NCBI RefSeq assembly: GCF_001613385.1
Contig: NZ_BDCG01000014.1
Location: forward strand, 1 to 64,000
Reading direction: 5' to 3'
Origin: Nocardia flavorosea NBRC 108225
GTDB taxonomy: Bacteria > Actinomycetota > Actinomycetes > Mycobacteriales > Mycobacteriaceae
Length of the DNA stretch: 64,000 nt
Part shown: positions 26,402 to 35,480 of the stretch, in pieces
Layout of the letters: every line of letters starts with the position of its first letter
Position numbering within the stretch: position 1 is the stretch's first letter
Notes under the pieces: model-generated
The model's input: the letters and a program-made list of their open reading frames with translations, nothing else
Database searches by the model: none
What the model was told of the DNA's origin: nothing
Program-made: the position numbers and the translations under genes

Positions 26402-27244
26402 TCAGCCCCAGCCGCCGGGGAGTACCAGGACGCCGACCGCCCCCACCCCGAGGTGCACCCCGAGCGCGGGACCGAATTCCGCCGTCAGAATCTCCCGGAC
26501 CTGCGGAAGTCGTTCACGCAGCTGAGCGACCACCGTTTCCGCCGCATCGGCCGCATCCAGATGCTGCACCCCCACTACGGCTTCCCCGGACCCGGCGGCG
26601 GCCGCGGCGGCCGCCACCAACTTCACGACAGCCTTCGACCGGGTGCGCACTTTCTCCCGTAACTCCAGCCTGCCCTGCACCAACTGCAGGATAGGTTTGC
26701 TCACCAGTTCACTGGCGAAGAATCCCGCCGCCGTACTGAGTCGTCCACCGCGGCGGAGCTGTTCGGTGCGGTTCACCAGGATGAAGGTGTGGGAATTCTC
26801 CGCCGCTGTAGCGGCGGTCCGGTGCACCGCTTCCAACGGTGCCCCCGCGGCGGACGAACGGGCGGCGGCCAGTGCCGGCAGCCCCGTCGCGAGGCCGGCA
26901 CCGAGCGAATCCACCAGTAGCACGGATTCTTCGGCGCCCATATCCCGGACTGCCTGGCGCCCGGACTCCCAGGTGGCGGACAGCTGCCGGGACAGATGCA
27001 CCGCGACCACGCCGTCGCCGCCGCTGCGCGCCAGTGCCGCGGTGTACGCATCGCGGAGCTCACCGGGAGATGGCGCGGAGGTACTGACCGAATCCGCGGT
27101 GTAGTCGATATCGAGGTCGTCGACACCTTCGCGGTGCGTCGTGTCCCCGACGAGGACATGCAGGGGCACGATATCGATACCCAACTCGCCGATGAGGTCC
27201 GCGGGCAGGCCGGCGGACGAATCTGTGACGACCACGACCGCCAC
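26402..27244 (-). CDS. DegV family fatty-acid-binding protein
   Basis: Protein of 280 aa, GTG start with GAGGTGGGG upstream. It starts VAVVVVTDSSAGLPADLIGE, the DegV signature, with TSAPSPGELRDAYTAAL giving the TSxPS-type loop. DegV/FakB-fold proteins bind a fatty acid between two domains, and in Firmicutes they present it to FakA kinase; no fakA is nearby. The gene is the last of the nadD-rsfS-gpgP-ORF-octT cluster, 3 nt after octT, matching Rv2417c. Confidence 0.9.
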   Translation of the reverse strand: MAVVVVTDSSAGLPADLIGELGIDIVPLHVLVGDTTHREGVDDLDIDYTADSVSTSAPSPGELRDAYTAALARSGGDGVVAVHLSRQLSATWESGRQAVRDMGAEESVLLVDSLGAGLATGLPALAAARSSAAGAPLEAVHRTAATAAENSHTFILVNRTEQLRRGGRLSTAAGFFASELVSKPILQLVQGRLELREKVRTRSKAVVKLVAAAAAAAGSGEAVVGVQHLDAADAAETVVAQLRERLPQVREILTAEFGPALGVHLGVGAVGVLVLPGGWG

Positions 27245-27247
27245 GGC

Positions 27248-28117
27248 TCACCCCACCTCGCGCAGGGTTTTCACCATCGATGTGGCGACCTCGGAATGCC
27301 CGTCCCAGCCCCAGTGGATTCCGTCGGGGTTGGCGTCGCCGGAGAAGATGTTGTCGTGCACGGCGGCCTTCAGATCGACCAGCGGCACACCGGTCCGCGC
27401 CGACCAGCTCTCGAGTGCCCGCACTGCCGGTTCCCGGCCGCGGTGCACCCGCCCGTAGGCGTCACAATCGTGCACCGACGGCAGTACCGCCACCATCGGC
27501 AGGTCGGGCCGCAGCTGGGCCAGCGCCGTACGGCACTGCTCCAGGTAGTCCACGCTGATCTCCGGCGGCAGCGCTACCCGGCTGCCCAGCTTCGAGGCCC
27601 TGGGCTGGACCCACTGGTAGACCGAACGCACAACCCGGCGAAGCCCGGCAGGCCGGACATAGCGGATCAGTTCGCGGAGCGCGGTGGGCAGCGGCGAGGG
27701 CAGCGAATCCATACCGCCCACCGCGAAAACCACCGCACCGGCATACGGTACGGCCGCCCAGACCCGGGGGTCGCCGATCAACGCCCAGTAAGCGTCGCGG
27801 CAGGTCCAGCCGATACGGGCGACCAGTTCGACATCCCAGTCGAGTTCGGACGCCACCAGATTCGGCCAGATCCGGGGATGGTCGGCGGGTAGCCCGCCTT
27901 CGGGGCCGAAATAGGACAGCGAATCGGCGATCACCAGCAGAACCGGCCGCTTGCGGGCCGGATCTGCGGATACGGAATCCTCGAGCGGAAGTGCAGTGGC
28001 AGCACCGGCGGTGGCGTCCGCGGTCGAACCGGTGCCCGGCATGGGATGCGGGCCGGCCGAACCCTGTACCGTCCCGGCCGATTCCGGCCGGCTCGTATCC
28101 TCCGACCTGGCTGTCAC
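27248..28117 (-). CDS. octT: SGNH-fold octanoyltransferase OctT-like
   Basis: Protein of 289 aa from GTG 28117, with AGGAGGG seven nt upstream; the longer frame to 28222 crosses the small upstream ORF. After a variable 55-residue N-terminus, VLLVIADSLSYFGPEGGLPA carries the catalytic Ser block of SGNH hydrolases. DAYWALIGDPRVW, VVFAVGGMDSL and the C-terminal GDANPDGIHWGWDGH (Asp/His block) complete the fold. The neighbourhood equals Rv2418c, reported as the octanoyltransferase acylating diglucosylglycerate in methylglucose lipopolysaccharide synthesis. The adjacent gpgP acts in the same pathway, which strengthens the call. Confidence 0.82.
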   Translation of the reverse strand: MTARSEDTSRPESAGTVQGSAGPHPMPGTGSTADATAGAATALPLEDSVSADPARKRPVLLVIADSLSYFGPEGGLPADHPRIWPNLVASELDWDVELVARIGWTCRDAYWALIGDPRVWAAVPYAGAVVFAVGGMDSLPSPLPTALRELIRYVRPAGLRRVVRSVYQWVQPRASKLGSRVALPPEISVDYLEQCRTALAQLRPDLPMVAVLPSVHDCDAYGRVHRGREPAVRALESWSARTGVPLVDLKAAVHDNIFSGDANPDGIHWGWDGHSEVATSMVKTLREVG

Positions 28118-28136
28118 TGCGCGACCCTCCTGATGA

Positions 28137-28304
28137 TCAGACTGCCTTACGCATATCGTCGCCGTCGGCACTGTCGGCGTTCTCGTCCTGTTGCGGCTCG
28201 GTCGCCGGGCCGAACAGCGCATCGGGTAGCGCGCGTTCCGGTTTCGCCGAAACCCGCTGGAACAGTTCGTCCGGAATCTGCCGGTTCAGGTCTTCAGATG
28301 ACAT
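28137..28304 (-). CDS. 55-residue protein between gpgP and octT
   Basis: Small ORF beginning MSSEDLNRQIPDELFQRVSA and ending DGDDMRKAV. Its ATG lies 11 nt inside the end of gpgP, and it stops 19 nt before the octT GTG, filling the only gap in an otherwise overlapping operon. Codons are GC-rich at third positions and the peptide is soluble and acidic, with a helical N-terminal half. The octT ribosome-binding site follows its stop directly, implying coupled translation. No known family is recognised. It could be a small partner of GpgP or OctT. Confidence 0.65.
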   Translation of the reverse strand: MSSEDLNRQIPDELFQRVSAKPERALPDALFGPATEPQQDENADSADGDDMRKAV

Positions 28305-28953
28305 CGGGTGCTACTTTCGCCGCTGCGTTCCACACATCGAGACGCCAGCCGGGCTTCTCGATGCTCGGACCGTGGCTGCTGAGCTGCACCCAGCTGGCAT
28401 TGGCGAGCCCACCGAGGGCCGGCCAGTTCTGAGGCGGCAGGTCGAGCAATGCGGCCGTGAGCGCGGCGATCAGCCCGCCGTGCGCCACGAGAATCATAGT
28501 GGCGCCCGGCCAATCCCGCCGCTCGGTGAACAATTCCTGCACCACCGGCAGCGCCCGGGCGCCGACCTCGAGCTTCGATTCGCCGCCCGGCGGGGTGTAG
28601 GTGGCGTCCATCCGCCATTCCAGGCGCGCGCCCGGATAGAGCGAATCGACCTCCACATCGCCCATCCCCTGCCAGTCACCGAGATGGGTCTCGCGCAGGC
28701 GCGGCTCCCGGACCACCTCCAGGCCGGAATGCTCCGACAGCGCCTGCGCGGTCTCGTAGGCCCGTTTCAGGTCCGAGGAGACCAGGCCGATCGCCTTGTG
28801 CGATACGAGCTCCCGTGCGGCTTCCTTCGCCTGCCGCCGGCCCAGATCGGTGAGATCGGTATCGATCTGGCCCTGCATCCGATCATTGGCGTTCCACTCG
28901 GTTTGGCCGTGCCGCAACAGGATCAGGGTGCGTGCACCGGTTTTCTGTGTCAC
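28294..28953 (-). CDS. gpgP: Glucosyl-3-phosphoglycerate phosphatase (histidine phosphatase family)
   Basis: Protein of 219 aa. The RHG motif with the phospho-accepting His is at residues 14-16 (LILLRHGQTEWN). A later LVAHGGLIAALTAALL supplies the second catalytic His, with Glu in RLRETHLGDWQG. It overlaps rsfS by 4 nt. Synteny with Rv2419c, shown to be GpgP in methylglucose lipopolysaccharide synthesis, and adjacency to octT favour that role over phosphoglycerate mutase. Confidence 0.85.
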   Translation of the reverse strand: MTQKTGARTLILLRHGQTEWNANDRMQGQIDTDLTDLGRRQAKEAARELVSHKAIGLVSSDLKRAYETAQALSEHSGLEVVREPRLRETHLGDWQGMGDVEVDSLYPGARLEWRMDATYTPPGGESKLEVGARALPVVQELFTERRDWPGATMILVAHGGLIAALTAALLDLPPQNWPALGGLANASWVQLSSHGPSIEKPGWRLDVWNAAAKVAPDVI

Positions 28954-29429
28954 TCGGTCTCCCCAGCACTTTCCTCATCGGCGGCCTCGGGCGCGCTGTG
29001 TTCATTCGGCGTGACCGAGGGCCCCGCGTGGTCCCGCTCCGCGACCGCCTCCGGGCCCGGCTCGTTCATGCCGATCCCCTCGACCGGAACGACGGGGCAG
29101 TCCTTCCACAGCCGTTCCAGCGCATAGAAATTACGTTCGTCGTTGTGCTGGATGTGCACCACCACATCGACATAGTCCAAGAGCGCCCAGCGGCCCTCGC
29201 GGGTCCCTTCCCGGCGAACCGGTTTGTGCCCGGCGGCACGCAGTTTCTCTTCGACATTATCGACGATGGCGTTCACCTGGCGCTCGTTCGGCGCCGAAGC
29301 GATCACGAAGCAGTCGGTGATCACCAACTGCTCGGAGACGTCGAGTACCACCACATCGGCGGCCAGTTTCTCGTCCGCGGCCAACGCGGCGACGGTCGCC
29401 ATCTGCACTGCCTCGGCTGTCGCAGTCAT
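28950..29429 (-). CDS. rsfS: Ribosome silencing factor RsfS
   Basis: Protein of 159 aa. It binds L14 and blocks 50S-30S joining under nutrient limitation. Diagnostic segments are VVLDVSEQLVITDCFVIASA, GTREGRWALLDYVDVVVHI and RNFYALERLWKD. A C-terminal acidic extension of about 35 residues (Glu/Ala/Ser-rich) exceeds the usual domain. It overlaps nadD upstream and gpgP downstream by 4 nt each. Confidence 0.95.
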   Translation of the reverse strand: MTATAEAVQMATVAALAADEKLAADVVVLDVSEQLVITDCFVIASAPNERQVNAIVDNVEEKLRAAGHKPVRREGTREGRWALLDYVDVVVHIQHNDERNFYALERLWKDCPVVPVEGIGMNEPGPEAVAERDHAGPSVTPNEHSAPEAADEESAGETE

Positions 29430-30103
29430 GGTGTGGTTCCCCCTGGTCCTCGGTTCACGCTTCCATTACCTTCCGCTTGCGCCGGCACATAGAGGTGCCG
29501 TTTCGATATGTATTGGACGACCCCGTCCGGCACCAGGTACCACACGGGCCGGCCCTCGGCCGCGCGCCGGCGGCATTCACTCGACGAGATGGCCAGCGCG
29601 GGGACCTCGATCATCGTGACCGCGTCGTCGGGCATGCCGCGCAGATGGTCGGCCAGATGATCGATGTTCAGCTCGTACCCCGGCCGGCTGACGCCCACGA
29701 ACTTCGCCAGCTCGAACAGTTCCGCCCAATCCTGCCAGGTGAGGATGCTGGCGAGCGCGTCCGCCCCGGTGATGAAGTAGAGCTCGGCGCCCGGATACTG
29801 GGCGTGCAGGTCGCGCAGGGTGTCGACCGTATAGGTCATCTTGCTGCGGTCCACATCGGCCCGGCTCACCGAGAACCGCGGGTTCGAGGCGGTGGCGATC
29901 ACCGTCATCAGGTAGCGGTCCTCGGCCGGGCTGACCCGCCGGCCCGATTTCTGCCACGGCTGGCCGGTCGGGACGAAGATGACCTCGTCGAGATCGAACC
30001 GGTGCGCGACCTCGCTGGCCGCGACCAGGTGCCCATGGTGGATGGGATCGAAGGTGCCACCCATCACCCCCAGCTTGGGTCCGCCCCGGCCTGTTCCGCG
30101 CAT
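29426..30103 (-). CDS. nadD: Nicotinate-nucleotide adenylyltransferase
   Basis: Protein of 225 aa making deamido-NAD from nicotinate mononucleotide and ATP. It has the nucleotidyltransferase motif GGTFDPIHHGHLVAASEV at about residue 15 and the C-terminal ISSSECRRRAAEGRPV (ISSTxIR equivalent). The C-terminal 15 residues are a variable Gly/Asn tail. It is the first gene of the leftward cluster that runs to degV. Confidence 0.95.
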   Translation of the reverse strand: MRGTGRGGPKLGVMGGTFDPIHHGHLVAASEVAHRFDLDEVIFVPTGQPWQKSGRRVSPAEDRYLMTVIATASNPRFSVSRADVDRSKMTYTVDTLRDLHAQYPGAELYFITGADALASILTWQDWAELFELAKFVGVSRPGYELNIDHLADHLRGMPDDAVTMIEVPALAISSSECRRRAAEGRPVWYLVPDGVVQYISKRHLYVPAQAEGNGSVNRGPGGTTP

Positions 30104-30142
30104 GAGTGTCGAGCTTAACGGGGGGTTCGCGGCGGGTTCCGG

Positions 30143-31549
30143 TCAGACCGGCAGCAGCCGGGAGACCACGGCCGTGAGCTGGGACGCGGACCGGCATTCG
30201 TGCATTTCGATGACCTGCTGGTAGCGGTCGGCGGCCGAATCACCGGACCCCCAGTTCTGACGCGGTTCCGGGTTGAGCCAGTGGGCGTGCTTGGCGGTAT
30301 CGACCAGCTGGGACAAGGTGGAGAGTTCCGGGTCGCGGTAATTGGTGCGGGCGTCGCCGAGGATCAGCAGTGAGCTACGGCTGGTGACGGCGTCGGCGAA
30401 GCCGTCGGCGAAGCTTGTCAGGGCGCTGCCGTAGTCGGAATGGCCGTTGAAGCCGACGATATCGGCCTCGGCGAAGATCCGCTGCATGGCTTCGTCGAGC
30501 CGGGTATGTGGATCGAAGAACCGGGTCACCTCGTCGGTGTTGTCGACGAAGGCGAAGATACGCACCTTCGAGAACTGCTCGCGCAGGGCGCTCACCAGCA
30601 GCAATGTGAAATTGCTGAATCCGGCGACGGAACCGGAAACATCGCACAGCAGCACCAGCTCCGGGCGGCCGGGTCGCGGTTTACGGTTCACCAGGTCGAT
30701 CGGGACCCCACCGGTCGACATGGATTTGCGCAGCGTTTTCCGCAGATCGATTTCGCCGCGCCTGGCATGCCGCCGGCGGGCCGCCAGCCGGGAGGCGAGG
30801 ATCCGTGCGAGCCGCTGCGTACTGCGTTTCAGCTCGGCCAGCTCGTTCTGCGAGGCACGCAGGAAATCCACGTCCTCGGCCTGCCGGGCGACCCCGTACG
30901 AAGCGACCCGTTCCCGGCCGATCCGTTCGGCCACCCGCCGCCGTGTCTCGGCCTCCACCGTCCGGCGGAAGTTGTCGATCCGGCCGCGGGCCGTCCGGCG
31001 CGCGATCTCGGTATCGAAATCGCTCATATCCGGTGTGGTCATCCCGGCCAGGATCTGCGCCAGCAAGGTCTGCGGCTGGATCTCCTTGAGCGCCTGATAC
31101 GACGAGAACGACGCACCGCGCGCCGACTGGTACTGCCCGAGTTGCTCCACCAGCTGCGCGGCCATCAGCGCCTGCGCGCCGCCGGAGTTCTCGTCGGCGA
31201 GCATTTCGGCCAGCATCTGTCGCAGTGCCGGTACGTCGAGGCGGCCGTCGTCGCGGTACGGCAGTTCGATCTCCGCGGCCGCATCGCGCTCACCGATCGC
31301 GACGGGGAACCACAGGTCGAACAGGCCGTCGTAGGTGGCGCGGTGCGTGGTGCGCCGCAGCAGGGCACAGGCCAGGCCCTCTCGCACAGCTTCCCGGTCC
31401 ATGAGATCGAGGACGGAGAGCACACGGCCCGCGTCCACCGTTTCCGAGGGACCCACCGGGATCCCGCGCGCCCGCAGCGCCTCCACGAACCCCACCAGAT
31501 GCCCCGGCAGACCGTGCGGGGCCGGTGGCCGGTCCTCGGTGACCGCCAT
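30143..31549 (-). CDS. VWA-domain protein paired with MoxR ATPase
   Basis: Protein of 468 aa resembling CoxE/Rv2425c. The C-terminal half is a von Willebrand A domain whose MIDAS is LLCDVSGSVAGFSNF (DxSxS), with later metal ligands near NGHSDYGSAL and LGDARTNYRDP. The N-terminal half is helical, Arg/Glu-rich and of unknown role. It starts 2 nt after the MoxR stop; such pairs act as chaperone-like complexes that activate or assemble metal enzymes. The client is not evident here. Confidence 0.85.
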   Translation of the reverse strand: MAVTEDRPPAPHGLPGHLVGFVEALRARGIPVGPSETVDAGRVLSVLDLMDREAVREGLACALLRRTTHRATYDGLFDLWFPVAIGERDAAAEIELPYRDDGRLDVPALRQMLAEMLADENSGGAQALMAAQLVEQLGQYQSARGASFSSYQALKEIQPQTLLAQILAGMTTPDMSDFDTEIARRTARGRIDNFRRTVEAETRRRVAERIGRERVASYGVARQAEDVDFLRASQNELAELKRSTQRLARILASRLAARRRHARRGEIDLRKTLRKSMSTGGVPIDLVNRKPRPGRPELVLLCDVSGSVAGFSNFTLLLVSALREQFSKVRIFAFVDNTDEVTRFFDPHTRLDEAMQRIFAEADIVGFNGHSDYGSALTSFADGFADAVTSRSSLLILGDARTNYRDPELSTLSQLVDTAKHAHWLNPEPRQNWGSGDSAADRYQQVIEMHECRSASQLTAVVSRLLPV

Positions 31550-31551
31550 GA

Positions 31552-32445
31552 TCAGACCGGTTTCAGCTCGGCCAGCGCGCGCTGGTGGTCGCTGCGGTGC
31601 TTCAGCACGACCCCGAGGGTTTCGCGCACCGTCGTATCGTCGAGGTCGGTATGCCCCAGCGCGAGCAGTGTGCGCGCCCAGTCGATCGTTTCGGCGACCG
31701 ACGGCAGTTTCTTCAACTGCATCCCGCGCAGCACATGCACGATCCGCACCAGCTGCGCCGCCACGGCCTGTGGGAGTTCCGGCACCCGGCTGGCCAGGAT
31801 GCGCCGTTCCAGGTCTTCGTCCGGGAAATCCAGGTGCAGGTACAGGCAGCGCCGTTTCAGCGCCTCGGACAGCTCGCGAGTGGCATTGGAAGTCAGCACC
31901 ACGAACGGTTTGCGTTCGGCGGTGATCGTGCCCAGCTCCGGGACGGTCACCGCGAAATCGCTGAGCACCTCGAGCAGCAGTCCCTCGATTTCCACATCGG
32001 CTTTATCGGTTTCGTCGATGAGCAGCACCGTCGGGTCGCTACGCCGGATGGCGGTGAGCAGCGGCCGCGACAGCAGGAACTCCTCGGTGAATACATCGGC
32101 CTTCGTCTCGACCCAGTCGTTTTCACCGGAGGCCTGGATACGCAGGATCTGCTTGGCGTGATTCCACTCGTAGAGCGCCCGCGCCTCGTCCACACCCTCG
32201 TAGCACTGCAACCGCACCAGTTCCGCGCCCGAAGTCTGCGCTACCGCGCGCGACAACTCGGTTTTGCCGACACCCGCCGGGCCCTCGACGAGCAGCGGCT
32301 TACCGAGACGATCGGCCAGGAAAACCGAGGTCGCGGTCGCCTTGTCGGCCAGATAGCCGGTTTCGGCGAGGCGAACCTGCACATCATCGACCGACGCGAA
32401 GATCGGCTCCTGAACCGGCGGGATGGGGGAACTCGCGGGCTCCAT
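31552..32445 (-). CDS. MoxR-family AAA+ ATPase
   Basis: Protein of 297 aa with Walker A EGPAGVGKTELSRA, Walker B VLLIDETDKAD, sensor 1 VVLTSNATREL and an Arg-finger region KRRCLYLHLDFP. GAAGGA lies upstream of the ATG. It matches Rv2426c and forms a two-gene unit with the VWA protein. Confidence 0.9.
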   Translation of the reverse strand: MEPASSPIPPVQEPIFASVDDVQVRLAETGYLADKATATSVFLADRLGKPLLVEGPAGVGKTELSRAVAQTSGAELVRLQCYEGVDEARALYEWNHAKQILRIQASGENDWVETKADVFTEEFLLSRPLLTAIRRSDPTVLLIDETDKADVEIEGLLLEVLSDFAVTVPELGTITAERKPFVVLTSNATRELSEALKRRCLYLHLDFPDEDLERRILASRVPELPQAVAAQLVRIVHVLRGMQLKKLPSVAETIDWARTLLALGHTDLDDTTVRETLGVVLKHRSDHQRALAELKPV

Positions 32446-32791
32446 GGGGCGTCCTTCCGTCGAACTCTGCCCATCCCACGCTACCGGGCCGGTGAGCGAC
32501 CGGCCTCGTCCCCTGGGGCCAAGAGACCCAGCTCACGACCGAGCCCTGCCACTGGATAGTCGGGCAGGCGCAGGCGGGGTTCGCGGCCCGACGACAAGGA
32601 CGCCTGAATCCACGCGTCGAGCCCGCGCCCGGCCACTCGGCCACTCGGCCACTCGGCCACTCGGCCACTCGGCCACTCGGCCACTCGGCCACTCGGAAGC
32701 GTCCGCCCACCGAGAACCGGCCGCAGGTCCGCTCCCGGACGGTCCTCGGGGCGGTACCGTGCCGCGAACCGCCTTGCCGGTGCGGTACCGC
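32446..32791. other. Intergenic region carrying a tandem repeat
   Basis: Spacer between the MoxR start and the proA stop. Apart from the 8-bp tandem repeat at 32631-32696 it contains no recognised gene. Open frames across the repeat only reflect its simple sequence. Confidence 0.6.
32631..32696. repeat. Eight copies of an 8-bp tandem repeat
   Basis: GGCCACTC is repeated eight times without error, followed by GG. The unit is not a multiple of three and lies in noncoding DNA downstream of proA and upstream of the moxR gene, so copy-number change would not alter a protein. A single related copy, GGCCACTCGG, occurs at about 37660. Confidence 0.95.
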
Positions 32792-34057
32792 TTACACGGG
32801 CCGGATCTGGCCCGATCCCCGGACGATCCACTTGGAAGAAGTCAGTTCCGGCAACCCCATCGGCCCGCGGGCGTGCAGTTTCTGGGTGGAGATACCGATT
32901 TCGGCGCCGAAGCCGAACTGCTCACCGTCGGTGAAGGCGGTGGATGCGTTGACCATGACGGCCGCGGCGTCCACCCGGCGGGTGAACTCGTCGGCCGCCG
33001 CGAGTTCGCCGGTGACGATGGCTTCGGTGTGGCCGGTGCCCCAGGTGTTTATGTGGTCGACAGCGGCGTCGAGATCGTCGACAACTTTCACCGCGATATC
33101 GAGGGTCAGGTATTCCTCGGCCCAATCCTTGTCCGTGGCCGGAGTCATACCGTCGAGATCGCCGTGCAAGGTGACGCCCTTGTCGGCCAGAGCCTTGCCC
33201 AGCCGCGGCAGGGCGGTTTCGGCGATGGCAGCGTCGATCAGCACGGTTTCGGCGGCATTGCATACGCTGGGCCGGCGAGTTTTGGCGTTGATCAGGATTT
33301 CCTCGGCCATATCGAGGTCGGCGCCGGAATGGACGTAGACGTGGCAGTTGCCGGTACCGGTTTCGATGGTCGGGACCTGGGCGTCCCGCACCACGGCGTT
33401 GATGAGGCCGGCGCCGCCGCGCGGGATCACCACATCCACCAGGCCGCGGGCCTGGATCAGGTGGGTCACGCTGGAGCGGTCCTCGCTGGGCAGCAGCTGG
33501 ACGGCGTCGGCCGAGAGGCCCGCCTCGGTGAGCGCGGACCGCAGCACCTCGACCAGCGCGGCATTCGACCGAACCGCCGACGACGACCCGCGCAGCAGCG
33601 CTGCGTTACCCGATTTCAACGCCAGCCCGAAGGCGTCCACGGTGACATTCGGCCGGGCCTCGTACACCATGCCGACCACCCCGAGCGGCACCCGGACCTG
33701 CCGGATCTCGAGCCCGTTGGGCAGCGTCGAACCACGTTCCACCACACCCACCGGATCCGGCAGGGCCGCCACCTGGCGCAGGCCGGCGGCAATCCCGTCG
33801 ACCCGGTCCTTGGTCAGCCGCAGCCGGTCCAGCAGCGAATCCTCGGTCCCGGCCGCCTTGGCGGCCACCAGATCCTCGCCGTTGGCTTCCAGCACCGTAT
33901 CCGCGGCGGCCAGCAACGCATCCGCCGCGGCGTGCAGTGCCTCGTTCTTCCGGGCCGTGGTGAGCTGGGCGAGCACCCGGGACGCGACCCGGGCCCGGCG
34001 TGCAGCCCCGTGCACGGCCTCGCGCATATCGAACTCAGCGGTGGTCTCTGCCGTCAT
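32792..34057 (-). CDS. proA: Gamma-glutamyl phosphate reductase
   Basis: Protein of 421 aa from ATG 34057 (MTAETTAEFDMREAVHGAAR); the frame extends to 34105. It reduces glutamyl-5-phosphate with NADPH in proline synthesis. The catalytic Cys is in RRPSVCNAAETVLID and the signature segment is GTGNCHVYVHSGADL. A TAGGCT/TATATA-type box lies just upstream of the ATG on the minus strand, suggesting a very short leader. The partner proB is in the same window near 61-62 kb. Confidence 0.95.
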   Translation of the reverse strand: MTAETTAEFDMREAVHGAARRARVASRVLAQLTTARKNEALHAAADALLAAADTVLEANGEDLVAAKAAGTEDSLLDRLRLTKDRVDGIAAGLRQVAALPDPVGVVERGSTLPNGLEIRQVRVPLGVVGMVYEARPNVTVDAFGLALKSGNAALLRGSSSAVRSNAALVEVLRSALTEAGLSADAVQLLPSEDRSSVTHLIQARGLVDVVIPRGGAGLINAVVRDAQVPTIETGTGNCHVYVHSGADLDMAEEILINAKTRRPSVCNAAETVLIDAAIAETALPRLGKALADKGVTLHGDLDGMTPATDKDWAEEYLTLDIAVKVVDDLDAAVDHINTWGTGHTEAIVTGELAAADEFTRRVDAAAVMVNASTAFTDGEQFGFGAEIGISTQKLHARGPMGLPELTSSKWIVRGSGQIRPV

Positions 34058-34121
34058 AGGTATATAGCCTACGCACCGGGAAAACCGGATTTCACCGGTG
34101 CTCACGCGTTACGTTCTCCCT

Positions 34122-34985
34122 GTGACCACGCCACTGATCGCCGTGCTCGGCAGTATCAACATGGACCTGGTGACCACCACCGCGACCCGTCCCGCGCCGG
34201 GCGAGACGGTACTCGGCCGCGGTTTCACGATGGTGCCGGGCGGTAAAGGCGCCAACCAGGCAATCGCGGCGAGCCGGGCCGGTGGGCAGACCATGTTCCT
34301 GGGCGCGATCGGCACCGACGTATTCGCCCCACGGCTGCGCGCCGTACTCACCGAATCCGGCGTGGACACCACCGGGCTGCGGGTGATCGACGGGCCGAGC
34401 GGTATCGCGACGATCGTGGTCGACGATTCGGGCGAAAACACCATCGTTGTGGTCGGCGGCGCCAACTCCTCGATGACAGGCTTGACCACCACTGACCGCG
34501 CGGTCATCGCCGCCGCCGACATCCTCGTCTGCCAGCTCGAGATCCCCCTCGAGACCGTGACAGCCGCCGCTCGGCACGCACGCGCACACGACACCACGGT
34601 GATCCTCAACCCGTCGCCTGTGCAACATCTTTCGGATGAGCTGTGGGAACACGTGGACCTCGCCGTGGTGAACACCGGCGAGTCCGAGCATTTGGGCAGC
34701 CTACTCGACCGGGTGCCACACGTGGTGGTCACGCTCGGCGCGCACGGTGCCCGGCATCGTGGGCCCGACGGTGTGGAAACCACCGCCACGGGGCCCGCGA
34801 TCCAGGTCGTCGACACGACCGGCGCGGGCGATACGTTCACCGGAGCACTCGCCGTGCGCTGGGCACAGGGACCGGCCACCGCTCTGCGCTTCGCCTGCAC
34901 CGCGGGATCGCTGGCGACCACCGCGCTCGGTGCCAGTGCGTCGATTCCGTGGCGCACCGAGATCGAGGCTGCCATTCCCGGCTGA
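34122..34985 (+). CDS. rbsK: Ribokinase-like PfkB-family sugar kinase
   Basis: Protein of 287 aa from GTG 34122; TACGTT (34110-34115) ends 6 nt upstream, indicating a leaderless message. PfkB signatures are VPGGKGANQAIAASRAGG near residue 35 and the C-terminal DTTGAGDTFTGALAVRWA with the catalytic Asp. AVLGSINMDLVTTTATRPAPGE is typical of ribokinases. It would phosphorylate ribose at O5. No ribose transporter is adjacent, so another sugar is possible. It is divergent from proA, as Rv2436 is near proA. Confidence 0.85.
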   Translation: MTTPLIAVLGSINMDLVTTTATRPAPGETVLGRGFTMVPGGKGANQAIAASRAGGQTMFLGAIGTDVFAPRLRAVLTESGVDTTGLRVIDGPSGIATIVVDDSGENTIVVVGGANSSMTGLTTTDRAVIAAADILVCQLEIPLETVTAAARHARAHDTTVILNPSPVQHLSDELWEHVDLAVVNTGESEHLGSLLDRVPHVVVTLGAHGARHRGPDGVETTATGPAIQVVDTTGAGDTFTGALAVRWAQGPATALRFACTAGSLATTALGASASIPWRTEIEAAIPG

Positions 34986-35038
34986 ATCTACTTGCGCGCC
35001 AGAATGTCACCGGCCGTTCGGTCGCCTAGGCTGACCGA

Positions 35039-35479
35039 ATGAGCGTGTACAACAACCGCTTGCAGACGCTGGCCCAGCGGGCACGGCAACTCATGGCCGA
35101 TACGGAAGATCTGGACGAATCGACCTGGGATCTTGCCCACCTCACCGTTCTGGCCGCGCGTTTCGACTATGAAGTGAACAATGGCGGCTTCGAACAGCTG
35201 ATCTTGAACATCAGCAATCAGGGGGAAGATGGGGTGCTGGAACAACTGGACGACATGTTGCGCACCGTGAACGCACCGGTCGCGTTGTCCTTCTACATAC
35301 GCGCGGCGACGCGCTGCGCCGAGAACCTGGACGACTACCGCGATTTCTTGACCAATCCCACCGCACCGACCGAACTCGGCCGAGACCTGATAGTGGTCAG
35401 TATCGAATACCTGAACGGCGACATCAGTTTTGCCGACGAGATCACCGAGTTCCTCGACTACGCGCAAACCCAGCTCTGA
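35039..35479 (+). CDS. DUF4375/DMP19-like protein
   Basis: Acidic protein of 146 aa, helical throughout. DYEVNNGGFEQLILNIS is the signature of the DUF4375 (DMP19) family, often immunity-like or of unknown role. TAGGCT (35027-35032) ends 6 nt before the ATG, so a leaderless transcript is likely. Codon use is less GC-biased than in neighbours (several TTG, AAT and TTT codons), which may indicate recent acquisition. No toxin partner is adjacent. Confidence 0.7.
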   Translation: MSVYNNRLQTLAQRARQLMADTEDLDESTWDLAHLTVLAARFDYEVNNGGFEQLILNISNQGEDGVLEQLDDMLRTVNAPVALSFYIRAATRCAENLDDYRDFLTNPTAPTELGRDLIVVSIEYLNGDISFADEITEFLDYAQTQL

Positions 35480-35480
35480 G

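Noticed and set aside
24581..26662. Plus-strand open frame of 693 codons opposite comEA and comEC
   Set aside because: Composition is Arg/Pro/Ser/Thr without any family motif; comEA and comEC are clear on the other strand.
32631..32696. Possible CRISPR array
   Set aside because: The 8-bp units are contiguous with no spacers; it is a simple tandem repeat.
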